Shown here piece by piece: positions 48,288 to 60,160 of a DNA stretch of 64,000 bases (the stretch's first letter is position 1; each line of letters starts with the position of its first letter). The notes beneath the pieces are model-generated. The model did not search any database. It saw nothing but the letters and a program-made list of their open reading frames with translations, and was not told the origin of the DNA. The stretch lies in contig JAJNNX010000079.1 in the NCBI GenBank assembly GCA_023159155.1, forward strand, positions 62,001 through 126,000, written 5' to 3'. The DNA comes from Ustulina deusta (lineage: Eukaryota; Ascomycota; Sordariomycetes; Xylariales; Xylariaceae). Position numbers and translations under genes: made by a program.

Positions 48288-50524
48288 GAAGGATAGGTAG
48301 GCTGGAAACAGTGGCGTGGTCGGGACAATTGACTGGAATGCTGATTCCCAGATGCGAAGAATGCCAACTGGCCCCCTCTCGTCTGCTAAATCTCAAACAG
48401 GTTCCCCCAAACCGACACGTTCTGGGGCGCTTATGGCATTGGACACAGAGTTGATGAGCGTAACAGTAACTGACTGTTTGAGGCTGCGTAACTGATTAGG
48501 CCGTGTTACCTAGTCGTAGTCGAGGGATCCTTCGAGGGACAATAAAGTCGAGCATCGAGCATCGAGCATTGGACGTGGTATGCTGAGTGTCGGGGAAGCA
48601 GGGGAGGCAGGTAGGCAGGTAGACGGTGTAGATGTGGATTCAATCCAGGGGTTCGGAGTCGAGGTATCACCTGCTGCTAGTGTAGTGTACCTAGTGTAGT
48701 GCAGTGGGCGGCACCTATACTGCGCGATAGTATACAAGGGCAAGACAATAAATCCGCAGCTCCCTTTGTTTCATATATGGACTGAGATTTCCTGATAAGA
48801 CGATTTGGACAACGGTCAAGCGGGTCGCGTGTGCCAAGATATCAAAGTCGAGGAAGGTTCCTTGGGTCTCGACTGGAAGCTGGAAAGCGGTAAAAGAACG
48901 AGGGATTCAGGAGTTGCGTCTTGGCTCAAATGAACGTGTTCTCGACTCGACCTAACAAGCCGAGATTGTGAATGGAAGATAAAGAAATGCTGAAGTGGCA
49001 CGAACAAAACGAAGGCTGCGAATGCAAGAAAGGAGAGAAATCCATAACACAGCGATACCCGCACTCCTGTAGGTATGTAGTGTCGACTTCGCGTTGGCAG
49101 TTTAATGAGCACCCGACGACGGGAGTGACAGGATGAATGGAGACTACACGATTCAAAGTTGCAATGCCGACGCGAGACAAGAGAGCGGTGCAGGGATCTA
49201 ACGCTCACTTGCTGATCTTGGCACCCAGGAATACCTACCGTAGACTAGCGTATCTATGCTGCATATTTAATCAAACTGCCTGCGTCTTATGATTCGATCC
49301 CTTCGAGTTATGTTGCATGCTATATACTACTGGATCCGGTCTATTTAGTAAACCACCTTTCGCCAATATTTTCTTTTTATAATGCTTACATAGTAGTACC
49401 TGTGTACTATTGTATACATGTATTTTATATATATCGCCATTCAAGTCCCCAGATACTACTTAAGCGATCTCAAACACCAACGTTGAATTCGGCAAAGATG
49501 CTGTTAGGAGGTCAACCCGTAGTCTAGCGAATTCCGGAATGGGATTAGTTCAGGTACGTCTCCTTTAGTGTATACCAGAAATGCACTGTGAAGACCAAGT
49601 TCCTGCGTACCTACGTACGGACCGGACACGACAGCACCCCTGTCAATCCCCATTTCCAAATCTAGCCGACCAGGCAAGCCAGTGTGGACGAATCAGCCAT
49701 GATTGGTCTAAACTTCTAGAGCCTCCCACGCAACGTCGGGAAGCCTTTTGTCTCTCCAGCGGATGAACGTGCCGTGGCGCATAACCATTATTAGTACCTA
49801 CTACTAGGTATCCATGATGATACAGGTATTAGTAGCACTGGGCAGCGTACTAAGTAGTTATGCACGGCCTAAACCACGGTGAAAACACCTAAATTACTAC
49901 CCATTTGAAATTTAGATCATGGTACGAGCCTTTATATTAAGATTTGGTGTAACTATGCGGTTCAATATCCAGGTATATACCCCCCGTTCTCAATGATGAC
50001 GAGAGCTTCGATAGCGACAAACCCATAGTCCTCACTGTGCCTCTATACAACTGGCTGCCCAGCAACCACAGCGGTTTCGCTAATCGACTCCCGCTCAAGT
50101 ATGGTAAATGAGATAAATAGTTCCTGACTAGATGAGGCGCGCTACGGAAGTCACACTGATTAGTTTCAGTGGCGAGGCTAGCTGGTCTTCAAATACAATG
50201 ATTGAGAGTGACATTTGCCAACTTTGACTCTTCAGGTATTACCTATGCAACGCGCGAGTCGAATATATACTTTGTCTCTGAAGAAAATCCTCCGTGTCCC
50301 AGTCCTGGCCCCGAAAACGCCGCAAGTTGTGCCAAGAACATCAGTCATATACCGATCTTTGCAGACCATCACCATAATCTTTATACAGAGGGGGGCAATC
50401 GCCCCTCATGACAAAATTGGTTCGTAGATCCGCTCGAGATGTCAAAATTATACTTTTCGCATACATATAGCCCATACAACGAAGACACGCTAGTTCGATA
50501 CACAGTTGTGGACAACTGGTTAAT
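48288..50524. other. Intergenic, 2.2 kb, between TBC promoter and SSXT gene 3' end
   Basis: No supportable gene on either strand. Repeated GAGCAT units occur near 48551-48566 and a TAGGTAGGCAGG-type repeat near 48606-48622. Much is probably promoter of the TBC gene. Confidence 0.45.
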
Positions 50525-52266
50525 TCAGGAAGCAGGGATGCCCGTAGCCGCGGATTGGGGTGGCGCAGAAGTTGCTAAGGTTGGTGTTGATTGCTTTCCC
50601 GGCACAGGGCTGGCCTGGCCAGGAGTTTGGGAGCCAGATTGCGTTGAATTGGGCGCTTGAGCTGTCGGTCGAATGCCGTGTTCCTTGTTCGGATCAATAT
50701 CAGGGAACAGACCCTGAAGTCTCTTGTATAGCTCTCCAATATATTTGGTCGTCTCTTCTCGGTCTATAATGTCAGTTTTGACTTCGCCCCCATCCGGAGC
50801 TTGCACCTGTCTAAGCTTGATGCTGGTATTCAGCGGTGGTGGTTTCAGGTATGCGGGATATAGTTGAGATGGCTGGGTAGGTTTTCTTTCCTTATCGGCG
50901 AGACCTGCCAAATACGCCAGGTTTGTTTGAAGTCTACGCATACAGCTAAATATATCAATCAGCAATGGAATTTAGAGGAAATCAAAAATACAACTCACTG
51001 GATGTAATCCTGCGCAAGCTGTTCCTCTTCTGTAGACTTCTTTTCTCCATCATTCGTGTTGCCGTCGGTACCATTCATAGCTGCGCGTTCTTTCTTAAGA
51101 ATATGCTGAGTGCTCTGAATTTGCATAGCTTCCAGGAGCAATTCATTATTGATCTCTAAAATCACACCCACTCGCTCTTTGTCCTTTAGATCCGCCCCTG
51201 GGCTCAAAGGAGTGGACGCGGATGACATGCCATTTGTACTATTTCCTTGGGCCTGGGTGGGAAATGTTGGCGTCTGTGGGGTCTGTATGCTATTTGAGGA
51301 GGGTGTTTGTGCCTGTGTTTGTGATGGGGGCAACGGTTGCTGTTGCTGTGGTGTGGTATGCATTGGTTGCCCGTGATGCGGTCCTTGTGTATTTGGCGGC
51401 CCAGGAAATTGAGACTGTTGCAGAGCCTGTCCATTGCCTGGGACCAGTGTTCCTTGTGAAGATTGGGTTTGAAAGTTCCGTTGAGGCGTAGGCGTCGACA
51501 TATTGACATTGGGCTGAGGTGGTTGCATACGCTGCATCATTTGCTGCTGCTGTTGCGGATTCATGCCTTGCTGCATAGGAAACCCGGCCATGGGCATGCC
51601 GCCCCCCATCGCGTAATTTGGAGGCATATTCATTTGAGGTGGCACGGAGCTCGGGATGCCAGCACCGTAGGCGGAGTTCGAGTACGGGGGTTGGAAATTA
51701 GACACTACTCGTCAATCAAACGTCAGCAACCGACTTCTATTCGATGTGGGAAGTAAATGACATGACCATAGCAAGTATAAAGGGGTCAATATAACGCTGC
51801 GCCGGGAGGGGACAAGGAGACGATCATTGAGCTAGCTGTGGCGTTGTATCGAGCACTAGGTTCCAGTTCAGGAATGCCGGCAGCCGCCTTACGCGTAAGA
51901 AGAAGCTGTAGGAAACTTCACACAGGCAGCTATAGAGGGAGGCAAGGGAGGGACAGAATGCAGTTATGGAACAGAGCTGTGACGGGGGAAAGCAAGCTTA
52001 CTTTGGCCATTAGCATTGGCCATGTGCGGCATGCCGGTATTTTGCATCATTCCGGGAGGAGCTACACCGGCCATCATGCTAGGATTGCCAGGAAAGGCAG
52101 TACCAGACTGGGCGCCCATGGGAAACTGCTGGGCATTATACATCATCTGGTTGGAAGACGTTCCAGGCTGCATGGCAGAATTCTGGGAGCCCGGGTGTGG
52201 GGCGCCGCCATTGTACTGTGGTGAGCCAGCAGGATTATTGGGATACCCATAGTTACCGGCGTACAT
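50525..52266 (-). CDS. SSXT/SS18-family transcription co-activator
   Basis: Spliced model of three exons: 52002-52266, 50999-51704, 50525-50945. The sum is 1,392 nt (463 aa). The SS18 N-terminal-type domain is split by an intron: VILEINNELLLEAMQIQ (about 268-284), a charged linker, then CMRRLQTNLAYLAGLADKE (about 325-343). In animals SS18 is a BAF (SWI/SNF) subunit and the plant relatives (GIFs) partner growth regulators; the fungal partner is not shown by the sequence. Both flanks are low-complexity, rich in Gln, Pro, Met, Asn and Gly, typical of activation or condensate-forming regions, with a QQQQQ run. The first intron is 297 nt. The junction between exons 2 and 3 gives DYIHCMRR. Nuclear role is inferred from family. 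Confidence 0.8.
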
Positions 52267-54175
52267 GGCTCACGACAGGCTGCCGCAAAAGCTAGCACAC
52301 AGCTGGCAGGGCTGGGCGAGCGTGGGCGGAGGGCGTGGGCGTGACGTGGGCGTGAACGCGCGAGGGCGGGCAGATCTGGGGATCTGGAACAGGACTCGTT
52401 GGGTCTTCTCAGCTTTGTTCCGCTGGGGCAGACGAGACGAAAGTCCGCAGCAGGCAGGTAGATACAGTAGCGTGTGTGCACTCTGTGTCGCGCGTTGTGT
52501 GGGGTGAGATCCCAAGAGACAGGGGGTATGACGATCAAAATGCCGATATGCGTGCTATGTCGACGAACAGCCAGCGGACAACCTCGACAAAGGATGTGGT
52601 AGCACACCAATTGAGCAGAAGCAGCCAGTCAGCACGCCAGGCCAGGGGTTCGATCACAGTCGGCCGGGTCGTATATAGTAACAACGGCAGATAGGAGCTG
52701 CACGGGTACGGGTACTCACGCCCTCGACCTCCCTTGCGTCGAGAGCAGAGGGCAAAGACAATTGGAGCAATAATATAGCGCTCAAATGGGTAAAACAACT
52801 TAGGCACACAAGAAGGGGGTGTGCAGAGCTAACAACGTCAAGGACAGTCGCCAGAAAATGTATGTGTGTATATATCCTAGACCCTCGGTGCTGTAGGTAG
52901 GTCAATAGTCTACCCGAGGTATCGAGGTGAAAGTTCAACAAGCGCCTCGTAGATCAACCACAACTTCCTTCGTCGGTTACCTTTGACGAGGCGCAAACTG
53001 TCGACAGGCGTCCCTCTGGGCGTAAGCAACTTAACAGTGAGTGTACACTATGGCCGTCACAAACCAACCGCTATTTGCCTGCTACTGTACGCTACAGCAC
53101 AGTAACAGTAGAGGAGAAATGGTGGAATGGAGACCGGAAATGGAGACCGGCAGCGTTCCGCAGACAGGTCGGCGGCAAGGCAAAGCAAGGCAAGGCAAAA
53201 CAGCGCAAGGATAAGAGCAGATGGAATACGCTTTGTGGGACAATGGCACATGTGGGAGAGCCCCCTAGCGGAGAAAATGTGACGCGACCCTTGTGTCCCT
53301 TGCAAGCCTGGCTCTCGGGTACCTGAACAATGTGCGTGCTGTACCGGTACTGTACCGTCGCAATCAAGGTTTTCGGGTGTGCGAAGAGTGCCGGCGGCCT
53401 GAAGCTCTGTGAGTGGACTGAAACGATGAACGAATGGATGGAGGATATGCGAGAGGATCCTACACTAGGGAGCAAGGTGAGAGTGAGTAAGGCAAAGCAG
53501 GTAAGCCGATGTGGCGGGGTTGTTGGAGGCAAGTCATGGCAGAAAAAGCTGAGCACCACTCATAGTGCGCGGAAAGAAGACTAACAAAGTGGAGTTGGTA
53601 CTACACCACGCTAGCTCCATGTGGCGCTTTGCACAGAGAAGTATAGGTGGTAGCCATACTGTACCCGAATAGCTACTTACATGTAGGTACCTACTTATAG
53701 ATAGACCTGCTGCTTCAAGCTTGAGCCCGTCCCATGTATTTATATTTTATGCTATCGAGTTAGAGGTAGCATGGCATACCGCCAACTAAACCATACGCAA
53801 AACCCCTAAATAATCATAGGCATCGTACAATATTTTGAATACCTATTCAATCTGTTTACCCGCGTTGTTTTCATCTTTCATGCTGCCTCGTGTTTGGTGA
53901 TATAAAATGAAATTTACTAGTGAGATGGACACGGCGCAATACCTATTGTCTGTGCTTCTCCGTAAAATCGAATGTCCAGGTTACAGACGAAACTAAGTTC
54001 TTCATTCTGGAGTGAAGTGCCTACCTATCCACCGGCATACCTACTAGGTAGTAGTGTAATGCTCGCTGCAATCACTGCGGTGCTTGAATCCATGATCCTT
54101 GCCTATAAACCCGAAATCCATAGGTGTTAGTTCACCTCACCTTGTAGGCTCGAACTTGCAAGAGAAAGTAGGTTG
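52267..54175. other. Intergenic, 1.9 kb
   Basis: Contains the SSXT promoter and the TatD-like 3' UTR. GGCAAAGCAAGGCAAGGCAA short tandem repeats lie near 53175-53200, and TACCTAGGTA-type motifs near 53690 and 54040. No supportable gene. Confidence 0.5.
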
Positions 54176-55483
54176 TTATCCTAGTACAAATTGCCGCCAA
54201 TTGCGCCCCAATATTTCCACTCCCTCTCCCAGACCCCATCCTTTTATCTGGCAAATCTTTCTACATACTTCCTCCAAGCTGCTGTCCATCTGCTCCCCGG
54301 CAATGTGTAGGTCACTTTCGACTAGGAGGCGATCGTCTGGTATAGCCCGGATAGCTTCTTCGGTTTTCTCGCCCCCACCAGTACCCCAATTGATAGCCGC
54401 AGAAAACGAAAAATACACCTTGGCGGGCACACTCGGGTGTATGTACATCTGGAGTTGTTCAACATGACCGCTGTACGAATGGAGACATATCCGAGGTGGA
54501 AACTTGCGCGGTCCGATTCCCTTGTTGCCATCCTCTGCAAGCTTGGGGGGTTTGCCTTTCCTATGTAGTGTGTCATCAAGTTCGCTATCCTCGTCCGTGT
54601 CATCTGAGAAGTCTTCTGCGCCCGTAGCGATCTGGTGTTTTTGTCTGCGAGATAAAACCTCCTTTTCCTGCCCCTTCCAGCAGCCTGCTATTGTGTCGTA
54701 TAGCACACCGTGAGCCTGGACCCCATGGACGCTAACCGAACGGCCCATACGCCCTGCCAATTCAAGCTGAGCCCGCAAGATAGCAACTTGATGTGTTATC
54801 TGCACGCGATACGGACTAAGGCGGCGACCTTCGCGGCCACCAGGGGTAAGACCCTCCTCTCGGTCGACTTCCCCGGCTGACGTCCAGGCCGTCGGGAGAC
54901 GAAAAGCTTTGTCTATACCAATCTCACCCACAAGAGCGAGGGGGAATTTTTCCAGACGTCTCCGGGTCTCTTCGAGGAACTCTGACAGCGGCCGTGGATC
55001 GCAAAGTCCGTTGCTAAACGAGACGTCTTTCGACGACGGCTTAGGGGCTAAGACTTGATCATAGTGTGCTATTTTCCCAGTGGATGTGCCATCATATGTC
55101 GGATTTGACACTGTATCGTCGTAGAGTTGGTAAGAAAACCAAGGGTGCCAACCAAAAGAGGGGACTATACGGTCTTGGTCTGTAGGTGCAAGGGGGGGTG
55201 ACAATAACGTCTTACCGTCATGCAGGCCATGCTTGGACGCCACCTCGCAAACAAGTTCCTGGTCTTCGGATCGCGTGGCCATAACGGTCAGAACACGTGC
55301 TTTCATGGCAGGAATAGACTCTATAGATGCCATTGTGTCGGTTGGGTGACAGTGGGCATCGAAGACCCCAGCATCCCAGGGGAACGTCTCGCGAGGATCC
55401 CCGGAGACAATGCACGCCGAATCTTCATCTGAGGTTTGTGACACAGTTGGCTCACCACCGTCTTCGGAATGTTGTATACACAT
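54176..55483 (-). CDS. TatD-family metal-dependent hydrolase, Scn1-like
   Basis: A single exon of 435 aa. TatD proteins are TIM-barrel metallohydrolases, often with DNase activity; the closest type by layout is fission-yeast Scn1 (Cut9-interacting). Seen in order: metal-binding HxH in FDAHCHPTDT (His44, His46), IVPSFGWHPWF (about 106-116), metal-bridging Glu187 in LVGEIGIDKAFR, VSVHGVQAHG (His253), ICLHSYSGH (His335/His340) and the final Asp391 in LLVESDLH, where bacterial TatD has ETD. Two insertions lengthen the barrel compared with the roughly 260-aa bacterial enzyme: one after HPWF (about 117-160) and an acidic one (about 285-325, DDTDEDSELDD). All expected ligands are present, so it is likely active. 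True substrate unknown. Confidence 0.88.
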   Translation of the reverse strand: MCIQHSEDGGEPTVSQTSDEDSACIVSGDPRETFPWDAGVFDAHCHPTDTMASIESIPAMKARVLTVMATRSEDQELVCEVASKHGLHDGKTLLSPPLAPTDQDRIVPSFGWHPWFSYQLYDDTVSNPTYDGTSTGKIAHYDQVLAPKPSSKDVSFSNGLCDPRPLSEFLEETRRRLEKFPLALVGEIGIDKAFRLPTAWTSAGEVDREEGLTPGGREGRRLSPYRVQITHQVAILRAQLELAGRMGRSVSVHGVQAHGVLYDTIAGCWKGQEKEVLSRRQKHQIATGAEDFSDDTDEDSELDDTLHRKGKPPKLAEDGNKGIGPRKFPPRICLHSYSGHVEQLQMYIHPSVPAKVYFSFSAAINWGTGGGEKTEEAIRAIPDDRLLVESDLHIAGEQMDSSLEEVCRKICQIKGWGLGEGVEILGRNWRQFVLG

Positions 55484-56767
55484 TATAGGTCGACGATAAG
55501 CTAGTTCTTATATCGTGGCAGCGAAAATAGGTAAAGCAGGCTAAGCTCAAAGGGGTATTATCAACGAAGCCAGATGAGTGGGACTGTCGGTTGAATAGAG
55601 CGAGATGGAAACTCAAAACTCTTGGGAACCGTCATCCAACGCAAAAGTTGATACTATGGCAACTGTCGACGGTTTCGTAGGGACACCAACACTCGCCTCG
55701 GAACTTAAGCGAGATTCAAGGATAAAGGCTCCGCCCCGAACAATATAAGCCTTTTGCACCACTATAAATCTCGAGGTCAAGATAGGTATGAAGGCTTCAG
55801 CAAGGACCCTGCGAGATTAGGTGGCACTGGTCCGGATCTTGACGTCTTAATGTCAGATTTGGTAGCGGGGAAGATGGTGTGGGGTGATTTTGGAGCTCGC
55901 TCTTCTTCGCTCTTTTTCGGGTTCTGTTTGGGTCAAGCAATAGGGAGTTGGGTTGTCCAGACAATTGACTGTATATTATCATGCAAATATGTGCTCACCA
56001 ACGACGACAAAGTATGTGGGGGGGAGGAACAAGAACTGCCCCAGGTGTAGCCTTGAGTCACTAGCTCCATGCAGATAGATACCTAGATTACCTAACCTAC
56101 CTCGGGTAGGCATCTCACTCACAACGAGAACTCGCCAAGACCCCGCCAAACCCCCACCAAAATGCAGCACGACAACAATGGCAGTTCTCCAACAGAGAGG
56201 AAATGCGCCGGAGGATACAGTGCACAAAACAATCTTCAAAGGTGGTACATACTAATAGCCCTAAAATCTACAAGATTACAACCAGCACAGTCCATGTCGA
56301 ATGACAATAGCATGACTAGAGCTGGGTTTCCGGATTGTCGGGATAGCGATGTTTGGCATGTGAAACCGTCTTGTTGCAACCATCCATTGCTAGTTTGTTC
56401 GCATTCTATTTGGCCTAATTGGGACAGCTCCATCTTAGATAGCTGCTTACACATCGCTTTAACTTTCCCTCTTTGTACGGATAATACCTAAGCCTCGTAA
56501 TTGATAGGTATTTCGGTCTCCTCACCACAGCCCATTCATCTCCTTCCTCTCCACCCTAGGTATTCGGCTGTTCGAGCAGCCCATCTGGTCGAGTGACTCG
56601 AAGCAACTGCGTCCAGCCCATCCACCCGACAAATCCCAATTGCAACGGCCATGTGAGCCAACTCAATTGGCGCGTTTGCTTGAGTAATCAACCCTTGAGC
56701 CTACGAACCTAGCATCTCGAGATATACGCGCACTGCCATCTCCATTACTCCAGCGCCATCTGCTCCA
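55484..56767. other. Divergent promoter region, TatD-like and membrane-protein genes
   Basis: About 1.28 kb between divergently transcribed genes. A CTAACCTACCTCGGGTAGG motif lies near 56093. No supportable gene; open frames in 56,160-56,490 overlap on both strands and show no motif. Confidence 0.5.
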
Positions 56768-57577
56768 ATGCTCTTCTTCAGTCCTCTCAAGTTCTTCGTC
56801 TTCCCCTTCGTCTTTCTCGTCGCGTTGCCCCTCGCGCTCTGTGCCGGCGTCACTACTATCGTTGCTTTCCTGGTCCTTTTCCTTCGACTGTTCCTCGTAT
56901 ATTTCGACGTCGGCCTGGAGACACTACGATACGCTTTAATCGGCCATGCCACGCACGCTCGGTATATTGCAGTATGTAGTGCTGGAAACGCCTTTCCAAC
57001 GAGAAGCGATATTGACTCTAGGTATTTACAGTCTCATGGCACGCCCGCTGTGACGCCCGGCTCCTCGGTGAACTCAACACCCCTTCCTTCTCCCGCAGTC
57101 ACAACTTCCAGGCATCGGCGACGTGGGAAACGGCACGGAAGCGGTGGTGGTGGATTGATCACCCCAGGGTCGGGCTTTGACGGGTTTTCCGCCGTTACCC
57201 CAAGCATTGGTCTAGAAAGGGACTTCGAGGGTGTCGGCGGATGGAGGCTGGAGAGTACCGATGTGGATACCGATAATCCTGAAGAACGACAGTGGTGTAA
57301 TCTCAACTCGCGACTCGAGAACCCCTACGGGCGACATCATTTTCGGACCCAGAGCGGAGGTGCCATATTGTCAGGTCCCACTGGCTCCGGGATTCTAGCG
57401 AGACCGAGTTTCATGACAAGATCGCACAGTCCAGAAGAGTCGAAGCGATCTTCGTCTCCCAGTCGATCTAGCTCGAGAACACCCACAATGAATAAGCATC
57501 AAGGTCGCACGAAGGCTGATCAAGAAGATTACTTTCACGTATATGACGGAAAGAATACGAGGAAGCCAGCTGTCTAG
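56768..57577 (+). CDS. Two-helix membrane protein of unknown function
   Basis: A single exon of 269 aa; I do not recognise the family. The N-terminus is strongly hydrophobic with two probable membrane helices (about 5-28, FFVFPFVFLVALPLALCAG, and 28-50, TTIVAFLVLFLRLFLVYF), followed by an amphipathic segment with LETLRYALIGHATHARY. The remainder is hydrophilic and probably disordered: Thr/Pro/Ser-rich (TPAVTPGSSVNSTPLPSP), a basic RHRRRGKRHG patch, then Ser/Arg repeats (SKRSSSPSRSSSRTP) and a short end EDYFHVYDGKNTRKPAV. Orientation would place the basic tail in the cytosol. Coding bias is even across the frame and the start is the only ATG before the first helix. It ends 450 bp from the converging Spc24 gene. 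Confidence 0.72.
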   Translation: MLFFSPLKFFVFPFVFLVALPLALCAGVTTIVAFLVLFLRLFLVYFDVGLETLRYALIGHATHARYIAVCSAGNAFPTRSDIDSRYLQSHGTPAVTPGSSVNSTPLPSPAVTTSRHRRRGKRHGSGGGGLITPGSGFDGFSAVTPSIGLERDFEGVGGWRLESTDVDTDNPEERQWCNLNSRLENPYGRHHFRTQSGGAILSGPTGSGILARPSFMTRSHSPEESKRSSSPSRSSSRTPTMNKHQGRTKADQEDYFHVYDGKNTRKPAV

Positions 57578-58028
57578 GCTGACCTCAATATTTGCTGAAG
57601 CAGCATGAAACCTTTGCAAAGACCGCCGCACTTCGACGGTAGAATTAACACTTTAAACACACAATATGGTTTCGGATGGCTCCTGTTGTGTATGAGCCGT
57701 CGCGGAAAATTCTGGGAAAGGCGGAAAAGGCGTGGCGCAAGGAGTTTTGGATGTTGAAATTTCACCATAACCGGCTGGCGTAACGCTTTCGAGCCGACAC
57801 ACGTATTATGAATCAAATATAATTTCTTGGGCATTTCCCAATTGCAGCCACTGTGTAAAGTCAACAAAGGTAATCAAGCGTAGCAGCCTCGGTGGTATTC
57901 CAACGCCATACGCCATCCCTTCCCTTCCCAAGGGGAATCATCCAGGCCATTTTCTCGTGATTACTCATCATCCAGCTTAGATAGCTACCCGGAAGGCACT
58001 ATCCGCACATGGTCGCCTCGCATAGTGC
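57578..58028. other. Convergent intergenic region
   Basis: 450 bp shared by the 3' ends of the membrane-protein gene and the SPC24-type gene. No gene or recognisable element seen. Confidence 0.6.
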
Positions 58029-58782
58029 CTAAATCGTCTGCCAGAAGTAGTTGGCGTAGAAGAAGCGGGAGAATTTCTTATCGATGTTGACGACGTGCAC
58101 GTCGCCCTTGCGATCATTCCGCACGATAGCCTTGCAGAACTCGCCGTCCTTCTCGTCGCGCTCGACGTCGATGCCAAGGCTGCGGTAGACGCTAAGTCGC
58201 AGGAGCACCTCGTCGTCGACGGGATCCCGACGCCTCGCCGCCTCGTCCGCCATGCCCTCCACGCCCTGCAGCTCGAGCTCCTGCAGCCGCGCCGCGAGGT
58301 CCGCCGCCTGCGACGACAGACGCTCCGTCTCCATCTCCAGGTCCGACGTGGCCTTCGCGATCCGGAACTTCTGCGTGTCGAGCCGTGCGATCTCGCTTGC
58401 GTGCGCCGAGGACGAGTGCGCCGATGTCAGCTCTTCGTATTGTGTCTGCTGCGTGTTTAATTGTCGCGAGAGTTCTGTGGAAAGGAGAAAGCTCCCATTA
58501 GCAAAAGTTCTGTTCATTTTTTTTTCTTTTTTTCGTCTCGCTCGACACGTACTCTTTAATGCGGCCTCGGCATCGCGAAGGCGCCTCTCGCGCTCCTGCT
58601 CCAGTGAAGATACATTACTTTGTATTCGCGAAATGGCTAGCTTGTCAGGCGACGTGTTGAAGTTGTTGATAGTGTGGTGAATGAGCTGCCCAAGCAATCA
58701 GTTAGCACCCTTTTGGTCGTGATTTAATCGGATTGGGGTTGCGCAAGTCACATACTGTCGCGGGGTCCTCGTCGAGCAGCAT
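58029..58782 (-). CDS. SPC24: Kinetochore protein Spc24 (Ndc80 complex)
   Basis: Spliced model of three exons: 58756-58782, 58553-58685, 58029-58474. The sum is 606 nt (201 aa), the usual size. Spc24 dimerises with Spc25 and links the Ndc80 complex to the inner kinetochore. Seen: start [19 protein letters not shown], a conserved N-terminal signature of fungal Spc24; a long coiled coil (about 28-130, [20 protein letters not shown] to [18 protein letters not shown]); and a C-terminal globular RWD-type domain (about 145-201) with [34 protein letters not shown] and [14 protein letters not shown]. The first exon is only nine codons. It is transcribed divergently from the FIS1-type gene. Confidence 0.9.
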
Positions 58783-59501
58783 TGCGATAAGATATCAGAG
58801 GCAATTTGATGTACAGCGATGAAGGAGAAGTCCTGCAAGAAATCTGGGAACTGCTGTTATAATCGTGACTTTCGTAATCTGTTGTGGTATTCTGAGGTAT
58901 GCCTTTTGGGTGATTGAGTGGAAACATTAGATAGTCGAGGCAGATGACCATTCTACCTTAACCAAAAGCGGTAATTGGCAAAACAACAAGTTTGGTGATC
59001 ACCGGGGTGATTATTATGGGACGCTACCGAGGTACCTACCTGGGCGGTGTATGTGACATCCAAGGCCCAGTATAGTGTACCTACTGGGTCCACCGATGCG
59101 TCATTGCAGAGTGGGGTACCGATACACGCGCTGCGGTTATCACCAGATCAAGTGCCTAATTAGCATACTCGCCCGGCTCGTCTCCTCCTCCCGTCCTCGT
59201 ACATCAAGCCAGACACTCTCATCAGGCAGTTTAGGTTCTGACTTCATTACATTTCGTAACTACGTACCTAGGTGGGTAGCGCTGCACTCAACTTAGCACA
59301 TACGTCAACTCCCACCACATTTCCGCCTTTCAAACGTCTTCCCTAATTCAAGCCCGCAGACGACCGACCCTTTTGCTGAAGCTGTTCCTGGCGACACCAT
59401 CCTTCTTTATAATACCAAATTGCCTCAACAACGCCTACGAATCCGGGTCTCCGATTTTAGGTTTCCTTTCTTTAGACTTTGCGTTGCCTAACTGAAAGAA
59501 G
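58783..59501. other. Divergent promoter of SPC24-type and FIS1-type genes
   Basis: 719 bp. Contains GGTACCTACCTGGG near 59030 and CGTACCTAGGTGGG near 59263. No gene seen. Confidence 0.6.
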
Positions 59502-60160
59502 ATGACTACGCTACCACGTATGTAAATTCTGCCACTGAGGGTTCCATCGTCTTCTCATTTGCTGACATAGACCTTCATCTCATAGACGCCGTCGATGCGG
59601 AAACGTGAGCTACTATCCTGAGACCCAAATCTGCCCGCTTCAACTGATCGTCTTGACCAGTCCGCTTAAAGAAGAGGAACTACAAGTCCTCCGAGCGCAA
59701 TATGAGAAGGAGGGCGATATGGTGGGCGTGCAGACCAAATTCAACTATGCATGGGTATACTCCCTGATCCCAGACGATGCGACCATATTCTGCCAAGCCG
59801 ACATACACACACTGACTTTGTTTTCGAGCAAAGGGTCTCGTGAAGTCCAACTCCAGGAACAACCAGCAGACGGGGGTGCGCCTGCTATCCGAAATCTTCC
59901 GAGTAGCGCCCGAACGCCGCCGAGAATGTCTATACTACCTCGCCCTGGGAAACTACAAGTTGGGCAACTATGGCGAGGCGAGGCGGTACAACGATCTACT
60001 CCTCGAGAAGGAGCCGGCTAACCTGCAATCCGCCGACCTGCGCCGGCTGATCGACGACAAGGTGACGAGAGAAGGGCTGGTGGGCGTCGCGATTATAAGT
60101 GGTGTGGCCATCGCTGCCGGCGTAGTTGGCGGCATGCTTTTCCGGGGCAAAAGACGGTGA
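59502..60160 (+). CDS. FIS1: Mitochondrial fission factor Fis1
   Basis: Spliced model of four exons: 59502-59517, 59571-59604, 59661-59754, 59834-60160. The sum is 471 nt (156 aa). Fis1 is a tail-anchored outer mitochondrial and peroxisomal membrane protein that recruits Mdv1 and the dynamin Dnm1. Seen: [20 protein letters not shown], the first helices; [16 protein letters not shown] across an intron; [31 protein letters not shown] (the conserved TPR-like core), and a C-terminal anchor [19 protein letters not shown] followed by the basic tail FRGKRR. The first two exons are tiny (16 and 34 nt), as often seen in fungal FIS1 genes. All core residues look intact. Confidence 0.94.

Noticed and set aside
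52640..52680. tRNA-like GGTTCGAT string
   Set aside because: No A box or acceptor stem at the right distance.
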